From: an uncultured Amylibacter sp.
GTDB taxonomy: Bacteria; Pseudomonadota; Alphaproteobacteria; Rhodobacterales; Rhodobacteraceae
DNA: 64,000 nt
Assembly (NCBI GenBank): GCA_943846615.1
Contig: OX044354.1
Span: forward strand, 748,359 to 812,358
Reading direction: 5' to 3'
Below the pieces are notes generated by a model that ran no database searches, had not been told where the DNA came from, and saw nothing but the letters and a program-made list of their open reading frames with translations. Shown here one piece after another: positions 46,356 through 55,405 of the stretch; within the stretch, counting starts at the first letter, position 1, and every line of letters starts with the position of its first letter. Both the position numbers and the translations under genes were made by a program.

Positions 46356-47975
46356 ATGTCGATTACATATGATTACATCATTGTTGGCGCTGGTTCAGCG
46401 GGTTGTGTTTTGGCAAATCGCCTCAGCGAAGATCCGAAGAATTCTGTGTTGCTGATCGAGGCCGGCGGCAGTGATAAACGGATGTGGATCGAGATGCCGC
46501 TGGGATATGCATTCACGTTCACGGATAAGCGCGTGAATTGGAAATTCACTGCATCACCTGATGCGGGGTTGAATGGGCGTATGGCATATTGGCCGCGTGG
46601 GCGCGTTTTGGGTGGATCCAGCTCGATCAATGCAATGGCGTATTATCGCGGCCTGCCCCATGATTTTGATGATTGGGACGCGGCAGGCGCGACGGGATGG
46701 AATTGGGAAAATGTGCGCCGTGTTTATGATCGCATCGAAACAAATCGCGAATTTGACGATAATGGCAACCGCATACGCAGAGGCAATGGTCCATTGTTCG
46801 TCAGCGACCTACGCAAACGCATGCATCCATTCAGCGAGGTGTTTTTAAAAGCGGGGCGTGAATTGGGGTGGGTGACGAAACCTGACGGCAATCAAGGCCC
46901 ACGTGAGGGCATCGGATATGTTCGCAGTAATGTGCGTCGTGGTAAACGATGGTCGGCCGCGGATGCGTTTTTGAACCCTGCGCGTCGTCGTGCGAATTTG
47001 ACGATCCAAAAATTTTGCGTGGTGGATCGCATGGTTATCGATGGCGCGCGCGCAACGAGTGTCGCTTGTCGTGTTGATGGTAAAGAACAGGTGTTTTCTG
47101 CGCGAACAGAGGTGATTTTAAGCGCGGGCGCGATAGGGTCGCCTGCGATTTTACAGCGATCGGGCGTCGGGGCACCGGAGCATTTGCAAGCGTTGGGTAT
47201 CCCTGTGCGTCGTGAATTGGCGGCAGTGGGGGAAGGTTTGCAGGATCATCTGGCGATTGCGCAATATTTCACCGCGAACAGGCCTACGTTGAACAACATT
47301 CTGGGCAATTTGCTGGGGCGAATACGCGCAGGGGTTCAATATTTTACGACACGGCGTGGGCCATTGAGTGTGCCTGTTAACCAGGTCAGTGGGTTTGTTC
47401 GCAGTAAATCGGATTTAGAATTCCCTGATATGCAGGTGTATTGCAACCCCGCATCATATTCGATCAATGCAACGGGTAAGACGCAGATTGATAGGGAGGC
47501 TGGCTTCTTGTTGTGCGCGCAACCTGCGCGTCCGACCAGCCGTGGTTCAGTGAAAATCACATCCGCTGACCCTAGGGTTGCACCAGATATTCAGCCAAAT
47601 TCATTGTCTACGCAACATGATCGCGATGCGGCGATTTTGGCGGGTAAATTGGTGCAACGCATGGCGCAATCGCGCGCCATCAAAGCGGTTACGAAGGCAG
47701 CGAAAAATCCGCTATTTCGATCCATGCGGGATGCGGAATTATTGGAACTGTTCCGCGACACAGCGGGTACGGTATTTCACCCATGCGGGACATGTGCGAT
47801 GGGCGATGATCCAAAGACGTCCGTATTGGATGCGGATTTAAAGGTGCATGGATTGAATGGGCTGCGTGTGATTGATGCCTCTGTATTCCCAAACATCACA
47901 TCTGGAAACACCAACGCCCCCAGCATCATGGTTGGAATGCGGGGCGCTGATCTAATTTTGGGGGTAAAGGCATGA
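46356..47975 (+). CDS. GMC family FAD oxidoreductase
   Basis: The 539-residue protein starts with the FAD-binding DYIIVGAGSAGCVLANRL and contains WPRGRVLGGSSSINAM near residue 75, both GMC signatures. The active-site region near the end, HPCGTCAMG, holds the expected His, and SGNTNAPSIMVG closes the FAD domain. It is closest in pattern to choline or alcohol dehydrogenases of proteobacteria; the alcohol is unknown. It overlaps the glycerate kinase gene as ATGA, so a shared pathway is likely, perhaps the use of a small polyol or sugar acid. Confidence 0.92.
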   Translation: MSITYDYIIVGAGSAGCVLANRLSEDPKNSVLLIEAGGSDKRMWIEMPLGYAFTFTDKRVNWKFTASPDAGLNGRMAYWPRGRVLGGSSSINAMAYYRGLPHDFDDWDAAGATGWNWENVRRVYDRIETNREFDDNGNRIRRGNGPLFVSDLRKRMHPFSEVFLKAGRELGWVTKPDGNQGPREGIGYVRSNVRRGKRWSAADAFLNPARRRANLTIQKFCVVDRMVIDGARATSVACRVDGKEQVFSARTEVILSAGAIGSPAILQRSGVGAPEHLQALGIPVRRELAAVGEGLQDHLAIAQYFTANRPTLNNILGNLLGRIRAGVQYFTTRRGPLSVPVNQVSGFVRSKSDLEFPDMQVYCNPASYSINATGKTQIDREAGFLLCAQPARPTSRGSVKITSADPRVAPDIQPNSLSTQHDRDAAILAGKLVQRMAQSRAIKAVTKAAKNPLFRSMRDAELLELFRDTAGTVFHPCGTCAMGDDPKTSVLDADLKVHGLNGLRVIDASVFPNITSGNTNAPSIMVGMRGADLILGVKA

Positions 47976-49225
47976 CCGATCCAAAAGCATTTTTGATTTC
48001 ATGGTTTGACGCTGCGGTTGCTGTTGCCGATCCGATGAAAATAATCGCAGCGCATTTACCCGCGCAGAAACCAGAACGATTGTTCGTAATCGGCGCAGGT
48101 AAAGCGAGTGCACGCATGGCCGAAGCGGTTGAGGCCACCTATGGCCCATGCGATGGTTTTGTCATTACGCGGCATGGATATGCGCGAAAATGCCAAGGGA
48201 TTGAGATTGTCGAGGCAGCGCATCCTGTACCCGATCAAGAGGGGGAAGTTGCGACCAAGAGATTGTTGGAGCTGGTTGGTGATTTGACACCTGATGATCA
48301 TGTGCTTGCCTTAATATCGGGCGGTGGATCGGCACTGTTGTGCGCACCTGCGGACGGTGTAACGTTGGAGGATAAGATGGCGATTAATTCGGCATTGCTG
48401 GCGTCAGGCGCGCGAATTTCGGAAATTAATACGGTGCGCAAACGATTAAGCCGTGTGAAGGGCGGGCGTTTGGCCGCCGCATGTGCGCCAGCAAAAGTGA
48501 CCAGTTTGATCATCTCGGATGTACCTGGGGATGATTTGTCGATGATTGCGTCTGGGCCAACAGTTGCTGATACTTCAACGTCGCGTGATGCGTTGGATAT
48601 TCTGGACAAGTACGGCATTGAAATCGCGCCGCATATCAAAGATGTGGTCGAAAACAATACGACAAATCCCGCACCTGACGATCCATGCTTTGACAACACA
48701 GAGAACATCATCGTGGCGGCACCGTCGCAATCGCTGGCCGCCGCTAAAAAGATCGCGCAGGACAGCGGGTATGATGTACGCATATTGGGTGACGCACTGG
48801 AGGGCGAAGCGCGTGAATTGGCGCAAACACACGCCGAATTGGCGCTGTCATTACAGGCAGCAATGAAATCAAACGACGTGCCGATTTTGTTGTTGTCTGG
48901 TGGCGAATGCACTGTGACCAAACGCGGTGATGGAATTGGTGGCCCAAATGCGGAATACACATTGGCAACGATGTTGGCGTTGAACGGGGTCTCTGGCATT
49001 CATGTACTGGCTTGCGATACCGATGGTGTGGATGGGGCGGCAGAGGTTGCGGGCGCATATGCGGGGCCAGACAGCATTCAACGCGCCCATACACAAGGCA
49101 TATCAGCGCAGACCGCGTTAGATGCCAACGATGCGCACAGTTTTTTTGACGTTTTGCAGGATCAGGTTGTCACCGGCCCGACCCTTACAAATGTGAACGA
49201 TTTTCGTGCAATATTAATCCGTTAG
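47972..49225 (+). CDS. Glycerate 2-kinase (MOFRL family)
   Basis: The 417-residue protein is of the GckA/TtuD type (DUF4147 plus MOFRL). GAGKASARMAEAVE near residue 38, LISGGGSALLCAP near 113, and the C-terminal LSGGECTVTKRGDGIGGPNAEYTLA with CDTDGVDG are diagnostic. Such enzymes phosphorylate D-glycerate to 2-phosphoglycerate; older annotations call them hydroxypyruvate reductase. It is translationally coupled to the GMC oxidoreductase, and is convergent with nrdJ. Confidence 0.93.
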   Translation: MTDPKAFLISWFDAAVAVADPMKIIAAHLPAQKPERLFVIGAGKASARMAEAVEATYGPCDGFVITRHGYARKCQGIEIVEAAHPVPDQEGEVATKRLLELVGDLTPDDHVLALISGGGSALLCAPADGVTLEDKMAINSALLASGARISEINTVRKRLSRVKGGRLAAACAPAKVTSLIISDVPGDDLSMIASGPTVADTSTSRDALDILDKYGIEIAPHIKDVVENNTTNPAPDDPCFDNTENIIVAAPSQSLAAAKKIAQDSGYDVRILGDALEGEARELAQTHAELALSLQAAMKSNDVPILLLSGGECTVTKRGDGIGGPNAEYTLATMLALNGVSGIHVLACDTDGVDGAAEVAGAYAGPDSIQRAHTQGISAQTALDANDAHSFFDVLQDQVVTGPTLTNVNDFRAILIR

Positions 49226-49226
49226 A

Positions 49227-51485
49227 TCAACCACATTTCGAATGACCACAGGATGCACAAGTCATGCAACCCTCGATCATCCGCATTCCCGGTGTTCCAC
49301 AACTGGGGCATGATTTTCCGCTGGGGGCGATTGCCACGACGGATGCTTCGGGATCGGTTTTCAGGTGTTGCCCTTCCCCCTCGATAAAGCCGATGTTTAG
49401 CATGTGCTCTTCGATGACACCGCCAATGGCCGCAAGGATTGATGGGATGTATTTGCCCTTTACCCATGCGCCACCGCGTGGATCAAATACGGCCTTCAAC
49501 TCTTCGACCACAAAACTGACATCACCACCGCGACGGAACACGGCGGATACCATGCGTGTCAGGGCCAATGTCCATGCGTAGTGTTCCATGTTTTTGGAAT
49601 TCACGAACACCTCGAATGGGCGGCGTGAACCGTTCATAATCACGTCGTTGATCGTAATATACATCGCATGTTCTGTTTCAGGCCATTTCAATTTGTATGT
49701 GTGGCCTTCCAATGAATTCGGGCGATCCAGTGGTTCTGCCAAGTAAACGACGTCTGCGCCTGTGTCGACTTCGGGGGCTTTGTTGCTGTCCTCGGCCACC
49801 GACAGAACGGAACCTGTGACGTCGTTCGGGCGGTATGTTGTACAGCCCTTACAGCCCTGATCCCAAGCGGACATGTAGACCTCTTTGAAATCTTCAAAAC
49901 TGATGTCTTCGGGGCAGTTAATCGTTTTGGAAATTGAACTGTCGACCCATTTTTGCACAGCTGCTTGCATGCGGACGTGTGCCAGCGGCGCCAATGTTTG
50001 GGCGTTTACGAAGTAGTTTGGCAACGCTTTGTCGCCGAATTTTTCGCGCCACAATTGCACGGCGTAATCAACGACCTCTTCTTCTGTGCGCGAACCGTCT
50101 TTTTGCAATACTTTGCGTGTGTAGGCGTAGGCGAATACTGGTTCGATACCTGATGATACGTTACCCGCGTATAGACTGATCGTGCCGGTGGGTGCGATCG
50201 ACGTTAGCAGTGCATTGCGAATTCCGTTTTTGGCGATTGCATCGCGGACGTCATCGTCCATATCCATCATAGTTTCAGAGGCCAAGAATTGTTCTTTGTC
50301 GAACAATGGGAATGCACCCTTTTCGGCGGCCAGATCGCTGGATGCCAAATATGCGGCGCGGGCGATTGATTTCAGCCATTGTTCGGCCAGCGTTGCCGCA
50401 TGCTCTGTTCCGTATTCGGAGCAGACCATCAACAGTGCATCCGCAAGGCCCGTTACGCCCAAACCGATACGGCGTTTTGCCAGTGCTTCGGCACGTTGTT
50501 CTTCCAGTGGGAAGTTTGATGAATCCACCACGTTGTCCATCATACGAACGGCTGTGCGCACCAGATCGTCCAATGCAGTAACGTCCAATTTTGCGTTTGT
50601 TTCAAACGGGTTAGAAACGAGTTTCGCCAGGTTGATTGAGCCAAGTAAACAAGCACCATATGGTGGCAATGGTTGTTCGCCGCATGGGTTGGTAGCGGCG
50701 ATTGTTTCGGCGTAATGCAGGTTGTTACGTTGATTGATGCGGTCGATGAAAATCACGCCTGGTTCGGCGAAATCATAGGTTGATTTCATGATGCCGTTCC
50801 ACAGATCACGCGCCTGTACGGTTTTGTACACCATGCCGTCGAACTTCAGTTCCCATGACGCGTCCGCTTTCACCGCCTCCATAAAAGGATCGGTGATTAG
50901 GACGGATAGGTTGAACATACGCAGGCGGGCCGCGTCCTGTTTTGCCACGATGAATTGTTCCACGTCTGGGTGATCGCAACGCATGGTTGCCATCATTGCG
51001 CCACGGCGTGAACCGGCGGACATAATGGTGCGGCACATTGCGTCCCAAACGTCCATAAATGACAGTGGGCCTGATGCGTCTGCTGCCACGCCTTTGACCG
51101 CTGCGCCCTTGGGGCGGATGGTGGAGAAGTCGTATCCGATGCCGCCACCTTGTTGCATTGTTAATGCGGCCTCTTTCAACATATCGAAAATTCCGCCCAT
51201 GCTGTCGGGGACGGTTCCCATGACGAAACAGTTGAATAATGTGACTGAACGCTCAGTCCCTGCGCCCGCCAAAATACGGCCCGCGGGCAGGTATTTAAAG
51301 TCTTCAAGAGCGGAAAAAAACTTGTCTTCCCAATGCTTTGGCTTATCTTCAACGGCGGCGAGTGAACGGGCCACACGACGCCAGCTGTCTTCGACGGTAC
51401 CATCAATCGCGGTGCCCTCGGCGTCTTTGAAACGGTATTTCATATCCCAAATTTGTTCAGCGATGGGGGCAGTAAAGCGGGTCAT
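49227..51485 (-). CDS. nrdJ: Adenosylcobalamin-dependent ribonucleotide reductase NrdJ (class II)
   Basis: NrdJ reduces ribonucleotides to deoxyribonucleotides using a B12 radical, with or without oxygen. The 752 residues contain LFNCFVMGTVPDSMGGIFDML, the finger-loop NPCGEQPLPPYGACLLGSINLAKL and ITSIAPTGTISLYAGNVSSGIEP-like segments. A C-terminal zinc-ribbon-like CPSCGTPGMRMIEGCMTCASCGHSKCG region supplies redox-active cysteines. No B12 riboswitch or NrdR box is evident in the 80 bases upstream. Confidence 0.97.
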   Translation of the reverse strand: MTRFTAPIAEQIWDMKYRFKDAEGTAIDGTVEDSWRRVARSLAAVEDKPKHWEDKFFSALEDFKYLPAGRILAGAGTERSVTLFNCFVMGTVPDSMGGIFDMLKEAALTMQQGGGIGYDFSTIRPKGAAVKGVAADASGPLSFMDVWDAMCRTIMSAGSRRGAMMATMRCDHPDVEQFIVAKQDAARLRMFNLSVLITDPFMEAVKADASWELKFDGMVYKTVQARDLWNGIMKSTYDFAEPGVIFIDRINQRNNLHYAETIAATNPCGEQPLPPYGACLLGSINLAKLVSNPFETNAKLDVTALDDLVRTAVRMMDNVVDSSNFPLEEQRAEALAKRRIGLGVTGLADALLMVCSEYGTEHAATLAEQWLKSIARAAYLASSDLAAEKGAFPLFDKEQFLASETMMDMDDDVRDAIAKNGIRNALLTSIAPTGTISLYAGNVSSGIEPVFAYAYTRKVLQKDGSRTEEEVVDYAVQLWREKFGDKALPNYFVNAQTLAPLAHVRMQAAVQKWVDSSISKTINCPEDISFEDFKEVYMSAWDQGCKGCTTYRPNDVTGSVLSVAEDSNKAPEVDTGADVVYLAEPLDRPNSLEGHTYKLKWPETEHAMYITINDVIMNGSRRPFEVFVNSKNMEHYAWTLALTRMVSAVFRRGGDVSFVVEELKAVFDPRGGAWVKGKYIPSILAAIGGVIEEHMLNIGFIEGEGQHLKTDPEASVVAIAPSGKSCPSCGTPGMRMIEGCMTCASCGHSKCG

Positions 51486-51564
51486 GGTCGTACCTTTGAA
51501 AGAATCTTGAAGAGACGCGAAGCTACCTCTTTTCCAAAATTAATTACAGTGCTAAATATGATTT

Positions 51565-51996
51565 ATGAGCGGGAAATTACATCTTATTAAGCTGAGCGTT
51601 GGTTCGGAAAGCGTTGACACGTTGGCGTTGTTTCAGGCCGCGCGGCGGTTGGAAATGAACCGTGCGCATTCGTTGCATATCACACGCATGTGGCCCAAGC
51701 GTGAGGCGGAGCTGCTAGATGGTGGTTCGATTTATTGGGTGATCAAGGGATCAATTCAGGCGCGACAAAAGTTGATTGGGTTTGATGAGATCATTGGCGA
51801 AGATGGTATTCGGCGCTGTGGATTCATGTTGGATTCTGAATTAATTCGCACCACGAATGCGATCAAGCGACCGTTTCAAGGGTGGCGATATTTGAAGGGC
51901 GCAGATGCGCCGTCTGATTTGGGTGTTGTCCGTGAAAACGAGGATGAGTTGCCTGAAGATATGCAGCAATCATTGGCGAAATTGGGTGTCTTTTAG
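51565..51996 (+). CDS. DUF1489 family protein
   Basis: The 143-residue soluble protein carries ITRMWPKREAELLDGGSIYWVIKGSIQARQKL and RPFQGWRYL, the conserved parts of DUF1489, a family restricted mainly to alphaproteobacteria and without known function. It lies between the divergent nrdJ and the convergent panC as a single gene. No clear ribosome site precedes its ATG. Confidence 0.9.
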   Translation: MSGKLHLIKLSVGSESVDTLALFQAARRLEMNRAHSLHITRMWPKREAELLDGGSIYWVIKGSIQARQKLIGFDEIIGEDGIRRCGFMLDSELIRTTNAIKRPFQGWRYLKGADAPSDLGVVRENEDELPEDMQQSLAKLGVF

Positions 51997-52008
51997 AGGG
52001 CTATCCGT

Positions 52009-52860
52009 TTAGGAAACCGAGTGATTGTCGATCAGACGCGCGGGCCCCAAATAGGCAGCGGCGAAAATGCGGGTTTCTTCGTCGTCAACGCGTTCGATCA
52101 ATTCCAGTGAATGGGCATCACGGCATTCGACGTAATCAATGCGATCAAAGCCTGCGTCCAATATCAATTGCGCTGCCTTTGCACATTCATCAGCGGCGAA
52201 ACCGCCCGCGGCGATGTCATACGCCGCTTTGCGCAGGATCACGTTAAATTGGCGGGCAATTTCGATTTGCGCCGCATCAAGATATCCGTTGCGTGATGAC
52301 AGCGCCAAGCCAAATTCATCGCGCACGGTTGGTACGCCGACGATTTTTGTGGGGATATCCAAATCAAGCACCATGCGGCGAATGATGGCCAGTTGTTGCC
52401 AATCTTTTTCGCCGAAAAATGCCATGTCTGCACCCGCTTGGATCAACAGTTTTGAAACAACTTGGGTCACACCATCGAAATGACCCGGACGTGTTGCACC
52501 GCATAACATATCGGTCAGGCCCGCGACCTGAACCGTGGTTGCGAAACCATCGGGATACATTTCAGATACTGATGGAATGAAGGCGGCATTTCCACCTGCA
52601 TCCATGATCATTTTACAGTCTTCGATTTCAGTACGAGGGTAGCTGTCTAAATCCTCGCCCGCGCCGAACTGGGTTGGGTTGACGAAAATCGTGGCGATCA
52701 CGCGGTCGCATTTTTTGGCGGCGCGGCTGACCAATTTTTGGTGACCCGAATGAAGGCCACCCATTGTGGGAACCAAACCGATGGTGAGACCCGCGTTTCG
52801 CCATGTCGCCACTTGGGTGCGCATTTCGTTTACGGTGCGGAAGGTTATAAAATCGGTCAT
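52009..52860 (-). CDS. panC: Pantothenate synthetase PanC
   Basis: PanC joins pantoate and beta-alanine with ATP, the last step to vitamin B5. The 283 residues have the nucleotide-binding PTMGGLHSGH (31-40), FVNPTQFG, FFGEKDWQQL, and SSRNGYL, which takes the place of KMSKS. All catalytic motifs are intact. panB is not adjacent, so the pathway is split in this genome. An orphan secreted-protein gene follows upstream on the same strand. Confidence 0.97.
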   Translation of the reverse strand: MTDFITFRTVNEMRTQVATWRNAGLTIGLVPTMGGLHSGHQKLVSRAAKKCDRVIATIFVNPTQFGAGEDLDSYPRTEIEDCKMIMDAGGNAAFIPSVSEMYPDGFATTVQVAGLTDMLCGATRPGHFDGVTQVVSKLLIQAGADMAFFGEKDWQQLAIIRRMVLDLDIPTKIVGVPTVRDEFGLALSSRNGYLDAAQIEIARQFNVILRKAAYDIAAGGFAADECAKAAQLILDAGFDRIDYVECRDAHSLELIERVDDEETRIFAAAYLGPARLIDNHSVS

Positions 52861-52959
52861 CCGATTCAGGTATCCTATTTCATTGATTTATGATTTAGCT
52901 TTGATCTATCGTTAACATTATTAGATGATCGGTATAGAGTTTGAAAGCCAAATGGAATG

Positions 52960-53586
52960 TCATTTTAACGCTCTGGCAATCTGCGCCGCGGGGATCCGTA
53001 TCACATTTGATTTGCTCCACCCGAAAAAAAGCTTCAAGCCACCCGTTATCTGAAAGCATACATCCTGTATGGATTTATTATAATCGAACTTTAGATACTT
53101 CTCTTGGGTCTTATCTTTTCTTAAAGCTATTGGCAGGGCACTATCTTGCGTCCACTTCGTGTACAGTACAACGTGATATCGTAGGTCATCCTTGTTTCGT
53201 TTGAATAGTTTTTTTCGTTCTTCTTGGGTTACACCATAGGGTTCTGGCACGGACCATTTCCATAACTGATGATTTTGTAGATTTATTTGGTTTCTACTCA
53301 CGTAAACTTGTTGTTTCGGTCGGTCACAAAACCAGCCACTAGCGCTAAGATAATGCCCCTTTCTTTCAATGATCCCCAACAAGCTTGGCTTTGTTTTCAA
53401 ACTTAAAATAAGAACGTTATCGCCGACCCCAGATTGGATGCTATCATCGCCAATATAGTGATGTATTTTAGATGTTGGCACCTTTTGCAAGCCGTATTGG
53501 GTGATTTTAATCCTATCCGCATAACTTGGCAGAGTTGAGAGCGCATAAATACATAACGCGAAAATTGCGTTTATTATCGGTTTCAT
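52960..53586 (-). CDS. Orphan secreted protein of unknown function
   Basis: I do not recognise this 208-residue protein. It starts with a signal peptide (MKPIINAIFALCIYALSTLPSYA, cut about residue 23), then a basic, aromatic-rich sequence with one pair of separated cysteines (WFCDRP near 87; VCFQITG near 180). The codon use looks more AT-rich than in the flanking panC and hisG genes, and the flanks are AT-rich too. It breaks an otherwise housekeeping stretch and so may have been gained by transfer. Confidence 0.75.
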   Translation of the reverse strand: MKPIINAIFALCIYALSTLPSYADRIKITQYGLQKVPTSKIHHYIGDDSIQSGVGDNVLILSLKTKPSLLGIIERKGHYLSASGWFCDRPKQQVYVSRNQINLQNHQLWKWSVPEPYGVTQEERKKLFKRNKDDLRYHVVLYTKWTQDSALPIALRKDKTQEKYLKFDYNKSIQDVCFQITGGLKLFFGWSKSNVIRIPAAQIARALK

Positions 53587-53621
53587 AATTTTCCTTTACA
53601 ATGTTTCGGTGTTTAAATTAA

Positions 53622-54320
53622 TTATTTAAGTATATCCCAACCCATCAATTTGCAAAGCGCCGTTGCGGTATCATCCACCCCTGCCCAATCGGCGGTTTTC
53701 GATGCGAACACGCTGGCTTGTGATTTTAGCAGGACGCCATCCGTTAGGATTTTCAGGTGGTTGGCAACCAGTGTTGCGCCGCTGGATGTGATGTCTGCGA
53801 TGGCTTCGGCGGTGAGGTTAGCGACAGTGCCTTCTGTTGCGCCTTGGCTGTCGACCAATTGGTAATCGGCGATGCCGAAATCCTGTAGCCCCTTGCGCAC
53901 AAGGTTGTGGTATTTCGTGGCGATGCGCAGACGGAAGCCATGATCGGCGCGGAATTGGGCCGCGACGGCATCCAAATCGTGCAATGTGTTTACATCAACC
54001 CATACGTTTGGAACCGCGATGATCAGGTCGGCGAAACCGAAACCCATTTCGGCGATGGTCGAAACCTGTTGTTCGTGCAGGGGTAGTTTTTCGTGGATTA
54101 AATCGGTGCCCGTGACGCCAAGGTGAATGCGACCTTTGGCCAATTCCTTGGGAATTTCACCGGCGGAGAGGAGCACCAGTTCGATGCCATCTACGCCAGA
54201 AACCGCGCCGGTATATTCACGATCTGAACCCGTGCGTTCCAATTTCAATCCACGGTCATTGAACCATGCGAATGTGTCGTCTTGTAATCTGCCCTTGGAT
54301 GGGACGCCGAGTTTTAACAT
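53622..54320 (-). CDS. hisG: ATP phosphoribosyltransferase HisG, short form
   Basis: HisG joins ATP and PRPP in the first step of histidine synthesis. At 232 residues it is the short form, which lacks the C-terminal regulatory domain and needs HisZ as partner, encoded directly upstream. It begins LKLGVPSKGRLQDDTFAWF and contains GVTGTDLIHE and SQGATEGTVANLTAEAIADITSSGATL, the PRPP-binding region. The start codon overlaps the hisZ stop by one base (TAATG). Confidence 0.95.
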   Translation of the reverse strand: MLKLGVPSKGRLQDDTFAWFNDRGLKLERTGSDREYTGAVSGVDGIELVLLSAGEIPKELAKGRIHLGVTGTDLIHEKLPLHEQQVSTIAEMGFGFADLIIAVPNVWVDVNTLHDLDAVAAQFRADHGFRLRIATKYHNLVRKGLQDFGIADYQLVDSQGATEGTVANLTAEAIADITSSGATLVANHLKILTDGVLLKSQASVFASKTADWAGVDDTATALCKLMGWDILK

Positions 54321-55405
54321 TATGATGCACCCCTGATTAATGCGTCTGGGCGGATGACACCGCCCACGGCAGGAATTTCACGCCCCGTGCCCAACACTGC
54401 GGTCATGGCATCGTAACGTCCGCCAGAGGCGACAACGTTTTTACCATCGGTGAATCCGAAGACGAAACCGTCGTAATATTCCATGCTGGTCAGGCCATAT
54501 TCGCCCTTGAATGCCAATGCGTTTACATCGACGCCGCGTTGATCCAGCGCGTCCAGACGACGTGCGAAGATGGATACGGATTTAGCGATTTCAGGCATGG
54601 CACCTTGAAGGGTTTGTAGTTCAAGTAATGCCGATGCGGCGGTCGTGTCGATGGCGAGGAGTGTGTTGACGACGGCGACCTCTTCGCCCGACAAGGGTGG
54701 TGTATTTTCGTCGTCTTTTAGCCCCGCGATACGTGCAGTAATTTCAGAACCGCTGCGCAGGCCGATGAATTTTCCAGCCTTTTCCATCATGGCATCAACA
54801 CCGATTTCATCGGCAGTCGCCAGCAATTCGGTACGCGTTTCATCCACAGTAGGTTGTGCGAATTTCGTCAACAAGTTTGCGAAACGTGTTGGGCGCCATA
54901 AGTGGCGCATTAACGCGGCGCGGCGACGGTCCGATGTTTTCAGTGCCTTGATCACGGATTGTAACAGGCCGACATCGCCCGTTGTTACGGTCAACGTTTT
55001 TGGCAGGGTTTCGGCAAACAATGCGAAGACCTCTGCGTCGCTGTCGGCGGGGTTTGTGCGGTCGAATAATTCAAACCCGACCTGTACGAATTCGGTGGCG
55101 CGGGTAGATCCAGCATCCTGCATCCGCCAAACGGGGCCGTTGTATGTGTAGCGTGCGGGTTCTGCGCCCTCTGCCATATGGCGTTCCACGATTGGGACAG
55201 TGAAATCGGGACGCATCATACGTTCGCCCATCATTGGATCATTGGTGACATAGGCGCGTGCGCGGATGTCTTCGCCGTAGAGATCGAGTAATGTTTCGGC
55301 GGGTAGGAGGCTGTCCGCTTCGATGCGTAGGGCGCCTGCGTTTAGGAAGATTTGTTCAAGTCGCGCGGCCTCTGCACGGATCGCGGCGCGGCGTTCGTTT
55401 TGCAT
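54320..55405 (-). CDS. hisZ: ATP phosphoribosyltransferase regulatory subunit HisZ
   Basis: HisZ is a paralogue of histidyl-tRNA synthetase that lacks charging activity and forms a hetero-octamer with short HisG. The 361-residue protein keeps the class II fold, with RPDFTVPIVERHMAEGAEPARYTYNGPVWRMQ resembling motif 2, but lacks the anticodon-binding domain found in HisS. It sits between hisS and hisG with one-base overlaps at each end. Confidence 0.94.
   Translation of the reverse strand: MQNERRAAIRAEAARLEQIFLNAGALRIEADSLLPAETLLDLYGEDIRARAYVTNDPMMGERMMRPDFTVPIVERHMAEGAEPARYTYNGPVWRMQDAGSTRATEFVQVGFELFDRTNPADSDAEVFALFAETLPKTLTVTTGDVGLLQSVIKALKTSDRRRAALMRHLWRPTRFANLLTKFAQPTVDETRTELLATADEIGVDAMMEKAGKFIGLRSGSEITARIAGLKDDENTPPLSGEEVAVVNTLLAIDTTAASALLELQTLQGAMPEIAKSVSIFARRLDALDQRGVDVNALAFKGEYGLTSMEYYDGFVFGFTDGKNVVASGGRYDAMTAVLGTGREIPAVGGVIRPDALIRGAS

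Noticed and set aside
51486..51564. B12 riboswitch or NrdR box upstream of nrdJ
   Set aside because: The gap is under 80 bases and has neither the B12-box nor a pair of NrdR repeats by eye.
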